Assembly (NCBI RefSeq): GCF_030063445.1
Contig: NZ_JASITD010000017.1
Location: 43,723 to 107,722 of the forward strand
Source of the DNA: Hymenobacter sp. H14-R3
GTDB taxonomy: Bacteria > Bacteroidota > Bacteroidia > Cytophagales > Hymenobacteraceae
Reading direction: 5' to 3'
DNA length: 64,000 nt
Made by a program: the position numbers and the translations under genes. Positions 27,746 through 36,862 of this stretch are shown here, piece by piece. The first letter of the stretch is position 1, and each line of letters opens with the position of its first letter. The notes under the pieces were generated by a model, which made no database searches, was not told the origin of the DNA, and worked only from the letters and a program-made list of their open reading frames with translations.

Positions 27746-28927
27746 CTACCCCAGTGAAGCGTGAATCTTCAACTGATTGCCAAAAATCTTGATGAAGCCC
27801 CGCGCATCGCGTGAATCCCAAGCATTATTCTCCTCGCCATACGTAGCCACCTTCGACTGCATCATGTCGTACTTCGAATCAATGCCCAGCAGCTCAAAGT
27901 GATAGGGCCGCAGCTCGACGAATACCGTGCCCGTCACGCGCTCCTGCGATGAGAGCAGGAAGGCTTCGAAATCGCGCATGGCCGGGTCGAGGTACTGCGC
28001 CTCGTGCAGCAGCGTGCCGTACCAGGTGGCCACCGGCTCCTTGTGCAGCTGCTGCCAGCGCGACAGCGTGTGCTTTTCCAGCAAATGGTGCGCCTTGATG
28101 AGCAGCAGCGCCGCCGGGGCCTCAAAACCCACGCGGCCCTTGATGCCCAGAATGGTATCGCCCACGTGCGTATCGCGGCCGATGGCGTAGGCCCCGGCGA
28201 TGTCGTTGATTTGCTGAATGAGCGACACAGCGTCCATGCGCTGGCCGTTCAAGGCCACTGGCTCGCCCTTCTCGAAGGTGATTTCCAGCTGGCTGGGCTC
28301 CGTTTTGGAAAGCTGGGTGGGGTAGGCGCTCTCGGGCAGCGCCTGGCGCGAAGTCAGCGTTTCGACGCCGCCCACGCTGGTGCCCCAAATGCCCCGGTTA
28401 ATGGAATATTTGGCCTTCTCCCAGCTCATTTCGAAGCCCTGGTCCTGCAAGTACTGAATCTCGGCCTGGCGCGACAGCTTCTGGTCGCGGATGGGCGTAA
28501 TAATCTCAGTATCAGGCGAAATAACGGCGAAGGCCACGTCGAAGCGCACCTGGTCGTTGCCGGCCCCAGTGCTGCCGTGCACGATGTATTCGGCATTCTC
28601 GCGCTTGGCGTACTCGGCAATGGCGAGCGCCTGAAACATGCGCTCGGCGCTCACGCTCAGCGGGTAAGTGTCGTTTTTGAGCACGTTGCCAAACAGCAGG
28701 TAACGCAGGCAATCGTGGTAAAAGCGCTCGGTAATGTCAATTACCTCGTGCTTCACCGAGCCCAGCTCGTAGGCCCGCTTCTCGATGGCGGCCAGTTCTT
28801 CGGCCGAAAAACCGCCCGAGTTCACAATAACGGTGTGAATCTCCAGGTCATGCTCCCGCGAGAGATTAACGACGCAGTACGAGGTATCCAGCCCGCCGCT
28901 GTACGCTACAATTGCCTTTTTCTTCAT
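27746..28927 (-). CDS. argG: Argininosuccinate synthase
   Basis: Joins citrulline and aspartate using ATP. It has 393 residues from MKKKAIVAYSGGLDTSYCVV, where the ATP-binding SGGLDTS loop stands close to the N-terminus as in the family; the longer open frame to 28966 runs into repeats. Other conserved parts are HGSTGAGNDQVRFD and the YAIGRDTHVGDTILGIKGRV region. It is the second gene of the minus arm of the arginine cluster, 134 bases after the acetyltransferase gene, with family C palindromes between. Confidence 0.96.
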   Translation of the reverse strand: MKKKAIVAYSGGLDTSYCVVNLSREHDLEIHTVIVNSGGFSAEELAAIEKRAYELGSVKHEVIDITERFYHDCLRYLLFGNVLKNDTYPLSVSAERMFQALAIAEYAKRENAEYIVHGSTGAGNDQVRFDVAFAVISPDTEIITPIRDQKLSRQAEIQYLQDQGFEMSWEKAKYSINRGIWGTSVGGVETLTSRQALPESAYPTQLSKTEPSQLEITFEKGEPVALNGQRMDAVSLIQQINDIAGAYAIGRDTHVGDTILGIKGRVGFEAPAALLLIKAHHLLEKHTLSRWQQLHKEPVATWYGTLLHEAQYLDPAMRDFEAFLLSSQERVTGTVFVELRPYHFELLGIDSKYDMMQSKVATYGEENNAWDSRDARGFIKIFGNQLKIHASLG

Positions 28928-28941
28928 GAGTCGGTCTGTAA

Positions 28942-29061
28942 AACGGATTGGTACCCCGTTAATCATTGGTTAATCAATCAGTGAAACGGAGTGGTACTCC
29001 GTTAATCGTTGGTAGTCAGCAGAGCAAATAACCCTGACGCCAAACGGAGTGTCCCTCCGTT
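28942..29061. repeat. Three short palindromes (family C) upstream of argG
   Basis: Palindromes at 28942-28960, 28984-29002 and 29043-29061, all variants of AACGGAGTGGTACTCCGTT, fill the gap between the acetyltransferase stop and argG. Related ones flank argF' at 16581-16644. Confidence 0.8.
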
Positions 29062-29610
29062 TTATAATTCTTCGGGTGGCGGTGGGGCTGTTATGTCGTC
29101 GTACACCATGCCCGTGCAGAGGCATATTTTGCGCTCATTCTCGGTCAGGATGCCAAAGTTTTTGCAGCTCTTGCAGCCCTTCCAAAAGTCTTCGCTAGTA
29201 GTTAGCTCCGAAAACGTTACCGGCTTGTAACCCAGGTCGCTATTAATTTTCATCACCGCCAGGCTGGTGGTGATACCGAAAATCTTGGCATCCGGATATT
29301 TAGTGCGGGAGAGCCGGAATATTTCGCGCTTAATAGCGCGGCCCAGGCCGTGCTTCCGCAGTTCCGTATTCACTACGAGGCCCGAATTGGCCACAAACTT
29401 GCCGCTCTCGAAAGTCTCGATGTAGCAGAAGCCGGCCAGCTTGTCGTCCACGAACGCAATTACGGCGTTGCCTTGCAGCATTTTAGCCTTCACGTATTCC
29501 GGCTCGCGCTTGGCAATGCCGGTGCCCCGCTGCTTAGCCGATTCGATGTACCATTGACACAGCAAGTCCGCGTACTGCGCGTCTGCTGCTGTCGCAACCC
29601 GTATTGTCAT
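29062..29610 (-). CDS. GNAT N-acyltransferase, probable ArgA-like glutamate acyltransferase
   Basis: Protein of 182 residues from MTIRVATAADAQYADLLCQW. The GNAT core includes NSGLVVNTELRKHGLGRAIK, and the C-terminus has a Cys-rich tail (CKSCKNFGIL, KICLCTGMVYD). Proteins of this type stand beside argG in many Bacteroidota that lack ordinary argA and argJ, so it probably makes N-acetyl- or N-succinyl-glutamate, the first step. It is first in the minus arm and has a long leader of about 315 bases from the predicted promoter near 29940. The acyl donor is not decided by sequence. Confidence 0.8.
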   Translation of the reverse strand: MTIRVATAADAQYADLLCQWYIESAKQRGTGIAKREPEYVKAKMLQGNAVIAFVDDKLAGFCYIETFESGKFVANSGLVVNTELRKHGLGRAIKREIFRLSRTKYPDAKIFGITTSLAVMKINSDLGYKPVTFSELTTSEDFWKGCKSCKNFGILTENERKICLCTGMVYDDITAPPPPEEL

Positions 29611-29924
29611 TAGTAAGGAAGAAAGACTTAGGAAAGAGACGCAGTTGACCGGCCCTCGCACCACGCGAGTTAGCGGCAGAAAACCCGAAATCTATCGGTA
29701 AGTGGCTGAGCGCGTTAGCGGTGGCTCAGCGTGGCTAGCTCGCAGCCAGCACCCGGCAGTTGAAGCCGGCTAGGGTCGTCGTAGTAAGGCACTAACCAGT
29801 GGGCGCACGCTTTCGCCACCCAAAAGGGCCGGGGCAGAAAGCTGAAAAGTGGCGCGAACCAAGTGAGTCATTGCAGTAAAACAGCCAGGGGCCAGCCAAT
29901 GGACTAGCAAACCAAGGACCCTAA

Positions 29925-29956
29925 TTGAGCCACAAAGGTAAAAGTTCCTACTTTTG
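29925..29956 (+). promoter_or_regulatory. Promoter for argB-argE-argH
   Basis: TTG at 29925-29927, 21 bases, then TACTTTTG at 29949-29956: the -33 and -7 pattern of Bacteroidota. Transcription would start near 29963, leaving a leader of about 55 bases before the argB ATG. Confidence 0.65.
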
Positions 29957-29963
29957 CCCGCAA
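29933..29963 (-). promoter_or_regulatory. Promoter for the minus arm of the arginine cluster
   Basis: On the minus strand TTG (29963-29961), 20 bases, then TACCTTTG (29940-29933). It overlaps the plus-strand promoter almost completely, so the two polymerases would compete for one site and one repressor could cover both. Confidence 0.6.
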
Positions 29964-30016
29964 TAGAAAAAACGTTTTTTTTCGCCGGGAGGGCAGGGCT
30001 TGGTAACGAACAGATT

Positions 30017-30802
30017 ATGAATAAGCCGGACGTAACTATTTATAAAATTGGGGGCAGCATTATTGACGACGTTGCTGAGCTAACCAAGTTCCTGGCTTTA
30101 CTGGCCCAGGCCGACGGCCCCAAAATTCTGGTGCACGGCGGCGGCAAAGGTGCCAGCACCCTGATGCGCGAGCTCGGCATGCAGCCGCAACTTGTGAATG
30201 GCCGCCGCATCACCGACGCCGCCACGCTCGACATCGTGACGATGTTTTACGCCGGTAAAACCAACAAGCAGGTAGTGGCCGAGCTGCAAAAGCTGGGCGT
30301 GAACGCGCTCGGCCTGAGCGGGGCCGATGGCAATGTAATTAAGGGCCACAAGCGCCCGGTAAAGGATATTGACTACGGCTTCGTGGGCGACCTCACGCCG
30401 GTCAGCGTCAATAACACCTTGCTAGAAAGCTTGTTAGAAGCTGGTATTACGCCCGTGCTGTGCCCCATTATTCACGATGGGCAGGGCCAATTATTAAATA
30501 CCAACGCCGATACCATTGCCTCGGCCGTGGCCGTAGCGCTGGCCGTTGAGTACACGGTAACGCTGCATTATTGCTTCGAGAAAAACGGCGTGCTGCACGA
30601 CGTAGCCGATGATAATTCGGTAATTCCCGAAATTAATTCAGACACCTACGCCGAATTAAAGCAGTATGGAATTATTGCCGAGGGTATGCTGCCGAAGCTC
30701 GAAAATGCTTTCGCAGCACTCAACCAGGGCGTGGCGCAGGTGATTATCGGCCACGCGCTGCATATTAGTGCTGATTTGCGCACGGTGCTATGTCTGAAGT
30801 AA
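30017..30802 (+). CDS. argB: N-acetylglutamate (or N-succinylglutamate) kinase
   Basis: Phosphorylates N-acylglutamate. It has 261 residues from MNKPDVTIYKIGGSIIDD; the in-frame upstream ATG at 29954 lies in the promoter and is rejected. The amino acid kinase motifs are IYKIGGSII, ILVHGGGKGASTLM and LNTNADTIASAVA. It is the first gene of the plus arm. Its last 13 bases overlap the argE start, indicating coupled translation. Confidence 0.95.
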   Translation: MNKPDVTIYKIGGSIIDDVAELTKFLALLAQADGPKILVHGGGKGASTLMRELGMQPQLVNGRRITDAATLDIVTMFYAGKTNKQVVAELQKLGVNALGLSGADGNVIKGHKRPVKDIDYGFVGDLTPVSVNNTLLESLLEAGITPVLCPIIHDGQGQLLNTNADTIASAVAVALAVEYTVTLHYCFEKNGVLHDVADDNSVIPEINSDTYAELKQYGIIAEGMLPKLENAFAALNQGVAQVIIGHALHISADLRTVLCLK

Positions 30803-31914
30803 TTGCGCAGCTAAGCAACGATGCGATTGAATTGCTAAAGCAATTAATTCAAACGCCTTCGTTTTCGCGGGAAGAAGCCAGTACGGCCGATATCATGGTG
30901 AGTTTTCTGGCGCAGCACAGTATTCCGGCCCAGCGGCGGGGTAATAATGTGTGGGCCACGAGCCACCACTTCGACGCGCAAAAACCTACCATTCTACTAA
31001 ACTCGCACCACGACACTGTGAAGCCGGGTGTGGCCTGGTCGTACCCGCCCTTCGGCGCGGTGCTGGAAGGCGATAAATTAACGGGCCTGGGCAGCAATGA
31101 CGCGGGCGCTTCGGCGGTGAGTTTGCTGGCGGTATTCCGGTATTTCTACGGCCAGGATACGGCGTTCAATTTAATCTGCGCCATCACGGCCGAGGAGGAA
31201 ATATCGGGCGCTAACGGTATCCGGAGCGTGCTGCCGGAATTTGGGAAAATCGACTTTGGAATTGTGGGCGAGCCCACTGGCATGAACCTCGCCATCGCCG
31301 AAAAAGGCCTGATTGTGCTGGATGCCACCGCCCACGGAAAAACTGGCCACGCGGCCCGCGAAGAGGGTGAAAATGCCCTCTACAAAGCACTGGATGATAT
31401 TCAATGGCTGCGTAGCTTCCAGTTTCCGCAGGTGTCGCCGCTGCTGGGGCCGGTGAAAATGACGGTAACCCAAATGAGCGCGGGCACGCAGCACAACGTG
31501 GTGCCCGACCGCTGCCAGTTTGTGATTGACGTGCGGACGAATGAGTTATATCAAAACCAAGCAATCGTCGATTTTCTACGCGAGAAATTAACTTCGGAAA
31601 TTATGCCGCGCTCCACGCATTTAAATTCCTCGCGGATTAGCGAAAATCACCCGTTGATTAAGAAGGGCGTGGCGATGGGTAAGACGACGTATGGCTCGCC
31701 CACGCTGTCGGACCAGTCGATGATGCCGTTTGATACGCTGAAAATGGGCCCCGGCGACAGCGCCCGCTCGCACGCGCCGGACGAGTATATTTTGCTAAGC
31801 GAAATCCGCGACGGAATTGCGGATTATATTAAGCTGCTGACTGATTTTGAAGCGCAAGGTTTCGCGAGGTTAAAAGAGGTTTCGCAAGGTTTGGATAACC
31901 AGCCGGGTAGCTAG
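30790..31914 (+). CDS. argE: Acetylornithine (or acylcitrulline) deacetylase, M20 family
   Basis: Zinc-dependent deacylase that releases citrulline or ornithine from the N-acyl compound; with ArgF' as carbamoyltransferase the substrate is expected to be N-acylcitrulline. It has 374 residues. Metal ligands are visible in LLNSHHDTVKPG, GSNDAGASA, AITAEEEISGANG, IVGEPTG and SHAPDEYIL. It overlaps argB by 13 bases. The last 18 residues (AQGFARLKEVSQGLDNQPGS region) are encoded by one arm of an inverted repeat whose other arm touches the argH start, so the native protein probably ended near residue 356. Confidence 0.94.
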   Translation: MSEVIAQLSNDAIELLKQLIQTPSFSREEASTADIMVSFLAQHSIPAQRRGNNVWATSHHFDAQKPTILLNSHHDTVKPGVAWSYPPFGAVLEGDKLTGLGSNDAGASAVSLLAVFRYFYGQDTAFNLICAITAEEEISGANGIRSVLPEFGKIDFGIVGEPTGMNLAIAEKGLIVLDATAHGKTGHAAREEGENALYKALDDIQWLRSFQFPQVSPLLGPVKMTVTQMSAGTQHNVVPDRCQFVIDVRTNELYQNQAIVDFLREKLTSEIMPRSTHLNSSRISENHPLIKKGVAMGKTTYGSPTLSDQSMMPFDTLKMGPGDSARSHAPDEYILLSEIRDGIADYIKLLTDFEAQGFARLKEVSQGLDNQPGS

Positions 31915-31992
31915 CCAACTGGCATAAATAGCCCACAATTTATTTTTTAAAAACCTCGCGAAACCTCTTTTAACCTCGCGAAACCTTGCGCT
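31852..31992. repeat. Inverted repeat pair (family D), one arm coding
   Basis: Arms 31852-31893 and 31951-31991 match at 40 of 41 positions in inverted orientation, with about 57 bases between. The left arm is the 3' end of argE; the right arm ends one base before the argH ATG. Confidence 0.88.
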
Positions 31993-33309
31993 ATGAAAAT
32001 CTGGGAAAAAGGCTTCTCCGTCAACGATAAAATTGAGCAGTTCACGGTGGGGCAGGACCGCGAATTAGACCTGTATCTGGCGCAGTTTGACATGCAAGCC
32101 TCCAAGGCGCAGGCCAAAATGCTGGCCAGTACTGGTCTGATTTCCAAAGAGGAAGAAGGTCAATTAATTACCGGTTTGGATGAGCTGCTGGCCCAGGTCG
32201 AAAACGGCACATTCGTTATCGAGCCAGAGTTTGAGGACGTGCACTCTAAAATTGAATATTACCTCACTGCTAAATTCGGCGACGCGGGCAAGAAAATCCA
32301 CACGGCGCGCTCGCGCAACGACCAGGTACTGACGGCGATTCAATTATTTATCAAGGATTACACTGAGAAAATCGGCGCGAAAATCCTGGAATTAGCTGAT
32401 TTATTAATTCGGCAGGGCGAGAAATATAAAGACCATTTACTGCCCGGCTACACGCATTTTCAGGCGGCTATGCCGAGCAGCTTTGGGCTGTGGTTTGGGG
32501 CGTATGCCGAGCATTTAGTGCTGGATATGAGCCTGTTGGAGGCCGCGCACACCGTGGCCGACCACAACCCACTGGGCTCGGGCGCGGGCTTCGGCAGCAG
32601 CTTCGGCATCGACCGCGAGCAGACGACGCGGGAGATGGGTTTTGGCAACGTGGCCATCAGCGCGGTCGGTGCACAAATGTTGCGCGGCAAAACCGAGAAA
32701 ACGCTGGCGTTTGCCATGGCGGGCGTGGCCGGTACGCTCAGTAAACTGGCCTATGACCTGGTGCTGTACAACAGCCAGGATTTGGGCTTTGTGAAGCTGC
32801 CGAAGGAGTTTACGACCGGCTCCAGCATTATGCCGCACAAGAAAAACCCCGACGTATTTGAGCTGGTGCGGGCGCACTGCAACCGGCTGCAAGCGCTACC
32901 GAACGATATTATTCTCACTGTTAATAATCTTCCCAGCGGCTACCACCGCGACTTCCAGATTTTGAAGGAGCTACTATTCCGGCCGATGACGCAGTTTGCC
33001 AATATCCTGGATATTCTGCTTTTCGCCGTGCCGGTGCTGGAAGTGGTACCGGACGTGATTGACCAGCCTAAATATGACGCCATTTTCTCGGTCGAAAATA
33101 TCAACCAGCTCATTCAGAGCGGGGTGCCATTTCGCGACGCGTACAAGCAGGTGGGGCAGGCCGTGGACGCCGGTACCTATGTGCCGCACAAGGAATTTGC
33201 CACCACGCACCTGGGCAGCGTGCACCGGCCGGGCCTGGCCGAGCTGAGTGCCCGCGTGCAGCAGGTGCGGGCGCGGCGGCCCTGGGCCGGGACCGGCGCG
33301 GCCAACTGA
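31993..33309 (+). CDS. argH: Argininosuccinate lyase
   Basis: Cleaves argininosuccinate to arginine and fumarate. It has 438 residues. Family signature GSSIMPHKKNPDVFELVRA with its catalytic Ser loop, HTARSRNDQV and LPGYTHFQAAMPSS are all present. It is the last gene of the argB-argE-argH arm. The ATG directly follows a repeat arm, which in RNA could fold back onto the argE end and hide the start. Confidence 0.96.
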   Translation: MKIWEKGFSVNDKIEQFTVGQDRELDLYLAQFDMQASKAQAKMLASTGLISKEEEGQLITGLDELLAQVENGTFVIEPEFEDVHSKIEYYLTAKFGDAGKKIHTARSRNDQVLTAIQLFIKDYTEKIGAKILELADLLIRQGEKYKDHLLPGYTHFQAAMPSSFGLWFGAYAEHLVLDMSLLEAAHTVADHNPLGSGAGFGSSFGIDREQTTREMGFGNVAISAVGAQMLRGKTEKTLAFAMAGVAGTLSKLAYDLVLYNSQDLGFVKLPKEFTTGSSIMPHKKNPDVFELVRAHCNRLQALPNDIILTVNNLPSGYHRDFQILKELLFRPMTQFANILDILLFAVPVLEVVPDVIDQPKYDAIFSVENINQLIQSGVPFRDAYKQVGQAVDAGTYVPHKEFATTHLGSVHRPGLAELSARVQQVRARRPWAGTGAAN

Positions 33310-33319
33310 GCGGTTTTGG

Positions 33320-33363
33320 GCAGCGAAATTTCGCTGCGTAGTTTAGTAGCGAAATTTCGCTAC
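33320..33363. repeat. Two perfect short palindromes (family E)
   Basis: GCAGCGAAATTTCGCTGC at 33320-33337 and GTAGCGAAATTTCGCTAC at 33346-33363, each a perfect 18-bp palindrome differing only in outer bases. They fill the gap between argH and the pyruvate carboxylase gene. Confidence 0.85.
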
Positions 33364-33379
33364 TACTACCAACCCTCTC

Positions 33380-36300
33380 ATGAAAATCACCAAGCTCCTT
33401 GTCGCTAACCGCGGCGAAATAGCCATCCGCGTGTTTCGCGCGGCCACCGAACTAGGTATTTCCACGGTCGGCATCTACACCTACGAGGACCGCAATTCGC
33501 TGCATCGCTACAAGGCCGACGAGGCCTACCAGATTGGCGGCGACGACGAGCCGCTGCGCCCCTACCTTGATATTGAGGCGATTATCGCGGTAGCGAAGGA
33601 GAATGGGGTGGAGGCCATTCACCCCGGCTACGGGTTTTTGAGCGAGAATGCCAACCTGGCCCGGCGCTGCCGTGAGGAGGGCATCATCTTCGTGGGGCCG
33701 CGCCCCGAGGTGATGGAGGCGCTCGGCGACAAGGTGGCGGCCAAGGCCGTGGCCCTGAAGTGCGGCGTGCCGCTCATCGAGAGCAGCGAGGCCGATTTGG
33801 TAGATGTTGACGTGGCCCTGACCGAGGCGCACCGCATTGGCTACCCCCTGATGCTGAAGGCAGCTAGCGGCGGCGGCGGGCGCGGCATGCGCGTGATTCG
33901 CGACGATGAGCAGCTGCGGAAAGGTTTTTTTGAGGCCCGCAACGAGGCTCTGAACGCTTTCGGCGACGATACGGTGTTCCTGGAAAAGTTTGTGGAGCGG
34001 CCCAAGCACATTGAGGTGCAGCTGGTGGGCGACCAGCACGGCCACCTCACGCACCTCTACGAGCGTGACTGCTCGGTGCAGCGCCGCTTCCAGAAAGTGG
34101 TGGAGGTAGCGCCGGCCGTGGACCTTACCGATTCGCTGCGTAACCGACTGTATGCCTACGCGTTGCAGATTGGCAAGGCCGTGGGCTACGACAACGTGGG
34201 CACCGTGGAATTCCTGGTGAACCCCGAGCTGGACCGCATTTATTTTATCGAAGTCAACCCCCGCATTCAGGTCGAGCACACGGTGACCGAGATGATAACG
34301 GGCGTGGACATTGTAAAAACTCAGATTTACATTGCCTGCGGCTACGCGCTGGAGTCGCCCGAAATCGGGCTGGGGCCCGAGGTGGTGGTACCATGCATAG
34401 GTGTGGCCGTGCAGTGCCGCATCACCACGGAGGACGCTACCAACGACTTTAAGCCCGATTACGGTACCATTGTGGCCTACCGCTCGGCGGGCGGCTTCGG
34501 CATCCGGCTCGACCAAGGCTCTGTGTACCAAGGTGCTATCATTTCGCCGTTTTTTGATTCTCTCTTGGTGAAGGTGTCGGCGCACGCGCCCACGCTTGCC
34601 GGCGCGGCCCAGAAAATGCTGCGTACGCTGGATGAGTTCCGGGTGCGCGGGGTGAAGACGAACATGCAGTTTTTGCAGAATATCGTGCGCAGCCCTGAGT
34701 TTCAGGCTGGGCACGCCACGGTTGACTTCATCAAGGACCACCCCGAGCTGCTGGAGTTTCGCAAGCGCCTCGACCGGGCCACGCGCCTGCTGCACTACAT
34801 TGGCGAGGTGGTGGTGAATGGCAACCCCGACGTGGCCGGCCGCGTGGACGAGCGCCGCCAACTGCGCCGCGTGCCCCTGCCCGCCGCCGACCTCACCCAG
34901 CCGCCTGCGCCCGGCACCCGCCAGAAATTGCAGGAGCTGGGACCCGAGAAATTTGGCGAGTGGCTGCGCGCCGAGCCGCTCATTCACTACACCGATACCA
35001 CGCTGCGCGACGCCCACCAGAGCCTGCTGGCCACCCGCATGCGCACCATCGACATGCTGAAGGTGGCCGACCGCTACGCCCGCCAGCACCCCCAAACCTT
35101 CTCGCTGGAGGTGTGGGGCGGGGCCACGTTTGACGTGGCGCTGCGCTTTTTGCACGAAGACCCCTGGGCGCGCCTCACTCGGCTGCGCGAGGCGGTGCCC
35201 AACATCCTGCTCCAAATGCTGATTCGCGGGGCCAACGGCGTGGGCTACAAAGCGTATCCGGACAACCTGACCGAGCGCTTCGTGGCCGAGGCCGGCGCCA
35301 AGGGCGTGGACGTGTTCCGCATTTTCGACTCCCTGAACTGGATGAAGGGCATGGAGGCCTGCATCCAGTTTGTGCGCCAGCAAACCACTGGCCTGGCCGA
35401 GGGCAGCATCTGCTACACCGGCGACATCATGGACCCCAGCCGGCCCAAATACAACCTCAACTACTACCTTACGCTGGCCAAGCAGCTGGAAGATGCCGGC
35501 GCGCACATCCTCTGCATCAAGGACATGGCGGGCCTGCTGAAGCCCTACGCGGCGCAGGAGCTGATTACGGCGCTGCGCGAAACCGTGAAGCTGCCCATTC
35601 ACCTGCACACCCACGATACAAGTGGCTTGCAACCAGCAACTTATTTGAAAGCCGTGGAGGCGGGTGTAAACGTGATTGACGTGGCGCTGGGTGGCCTCTC
35701 GGGCCTCACCTCGCAGCCCAACTTCAACTCGGCGGTGGAGATGTTCCGGCATACGCCGCGCCACCGCGAGTTCAACCAGCACAGCCTCAACGAGTTCAGT
35801 GACTACTGGGAGGCCCTGCGCGAGCAGTACTACCCGTTTGAATCGGGCTTGCTGGCCAGTACGGCCGAGGTGTTTGAGCACGAGATTCCGGGCGGGCAGT
35901 ACTCCAACCTGCGGCCCCAGGCGGCGGCGCTGGGCCTGCTCGACAAATTTGAGGAGGTGAAGCAGCGCTTTCACGATGCCAACCAGCTGCTGGGCGACAT
36001 TCCGAAGGTCACACCCTCGTCGAAGGTGGTGGGCGACCTGGCGTTGTTCATGGTTTCCAACAACTTAACCCCCGAGGAAGTGATTAGCAAGGGCGAGAGC
36101 CTGAGCTTCCCGGAGTCGGTGCGCGAGCTGCTGCGCGGCGACATTGGCCAGCCGCTGGGCGGGTGGCCCGCCGATATTCAGCAGGCCGTGCTGCGCGATG
36201 AAAAGCCCTTCACCGACCGGCCCAACGAGCACCTCACGCCCATCGACTTCGACAAGGAATGGGCCGGGTTTGAGAAAGAGCACCCCTACGCGCAGTTTAC

Positions 36301-36823
36301 CGACCTGCTCTCTAGCTTGCTCTACCCCAAGGTGTTTGCCGATTACTGGAAGTTTCGGCAGGACTACGGCGACGTGAGCCGCATCCTGACGCCGGTGTTC
36401 TTTTTCGGCCTTAAGGAAGGCGAGGAAACCATCATCACCATTGCGCGCGGCAAAACCATTATCATCCGGCTGCAGTCCATCGGCCCGGTTAATGAGGATG
36501 GGATGCGCACCGTGTTTTTTGCCCTCAACGGCCAAACGCGCAACCTCGAAGTGCGCGACCGGCAGGTGGAGGTCAAAACCGTGCACAACGCCAAGGCCGA
36601 CCGCGCCAACCCCAAGCAAATTGGCGCGCCCCTGCAAGGCATGCTCAGCAAGGTGCTGGTGGAGGCGGGCCAGCAGGTGGCCAAAAACACGCCGCTGTTC
36701 GTCATCGAGGCCATGAAAATGGAAACCACCATCACCGCGCCCGCCGACCTCACCGTGGGCAGCCTCGCGCTGGCCGAGGGCGCCCGCGTGCAGGCCGACG
36801 ACCTGGTGCTGACGGTGGCGTAG
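33380..36823 (+). CDS. pyc: Pyruvate carboxylase
   Basis: ATP- and biotin-dependent conversion of pyruvate to oxaloacetate. It has 1147 residues in the single-chain form: biotin carboxylase with ATP-grasp (KAASGGGGRGMR, EVNPRIQVEHTVTE), carboxyltransferase (DTTLRDAHQSLLATRMRT, TGDIMDP, HTHDTSGLQ) and a C-terminal biotin carrier with EAMKME, biotinyl Lys at K1113. It follows argH by 70 bases on the same strand and might be partly co-transcribed. Oxaloacetate can feed aspartate, the ArgG substrate, though pyc mainly refills the TCA cycle. Confidence 0.97.
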   Translation: MKITKLLVANRGEIAIRVFRAATELGISTVGIYTYEDRNSLHRYKADEAYQIGGDDEPLRPYLDIEAIIAVAKENGVEAIHPGYGFLSENANLARRCREEGIIFVGPRPEVMEALGDKVAAKAVALKCGVPLIESSEADLVDVDVALTEAHRIGYPLMLKAASGGGGRGMRVIRDDEQLRKGFFEARNEALNAFGDDTVFLEKFVERPKHIEVQLVGDQHGHLTHLYERDCSVQRRFQKVVEVAPAVDLTDSLRNRLYAYALQIGKAVGYDNVGTVEFLVNPELDRIYFIEVNPRIQVEHTVTEMITGVDIVKTQIYIACGYALESPEIGLGPEVVVPCIGVAVQCRITTEDATNDFKPDYGTIVAYRSAGGFGIRLDQGSVYQGAIISPFFDSLLVKVSAHAPTLAGAAQKMLRTLDEFRVRGVKTNMQFLQNIVRSPEFQAGHATVDFIKDHPELLEFRKRLDRATRLLHYIGEVVVNGNPDVAGRVDERRQLRRVPLPAADLTQPPAPGTRQKLQELGPEKFGEWLRAEPLIHYTDTTLRDAHQSLLATRMRTIDMLKVADRYARQHPQTFSLEVWGGATFDVALRFLHEDPWARLTRLREAVPNILLQMLIRGANGVGYKAYPDNLTERFVAEAGAKGVDVFRIFDSLNWMKGMEACIQFVRQQTTGLAEGSICYTGDIMDPSRPKYNLNYYLTLAKQLEDAGAHILCIKDMAGLLKPYAAQELITALRETVKLPIHLHTHDTSGLQPATYLKAVEAGVNVIDVALGGLSGLTSQPNFNSAVEMFRHTPRHREFNQHSLNEFSDYWEALREQYYPFESGLLASTAEVFEHEIPGGQYSNLRPQAAALGLLDKFEEVKQRFHDANQLLGDIPKVTPSSKVVGDLALFMVSNNLTPEEVISKGESLSFPESVRELLRGDIGQPLGGWPADIQQAVLRDEKPFTDRPNEHLTPIDFDKEWAGFEKEHPYAQFTDLLSSLLYPKVFADYWKFRQDYGDVSRILTPVFFFGLKEGEETIITIARGKTIIIRLQSIGPVNEDGMRTVFFALNGQTRNLEVRDRQVEVKTVHNAKADRANPKQIGAPLQGMLSKVLVEAGQQVAKNTPLFVIEAMKMETTITAPADLTVGSLALAEGARVQADDLVLTVA

Positions 36824-36862
36824 TAACCCGACCTTTTCACGCTTGCGCAAAGCCTTAAGCCA

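Larger units (their letters stand above)
29611..30016. other. Divergent regulatory region of the arginine cluster
   Basis: These 406 bases separate the two arms. The part near 29925-29963 carries two overlapping promoters. The rest is leader for the minus arm, containing one possible 33-residue ORF (29770-29871, minus) that ends in Leu-Leu-Arg-Arg-Pro. No tRNA or known riboswitch was recognised. Confidence 0.6.

Noticed and set aside
33452..35974. Minus-strand open frame of 840 codons opposite pyruvate carboxylase
   Set aside because: Antisense shadow of a conserved gene; low-complexity His/Leu/Val-rich translation with no domain.
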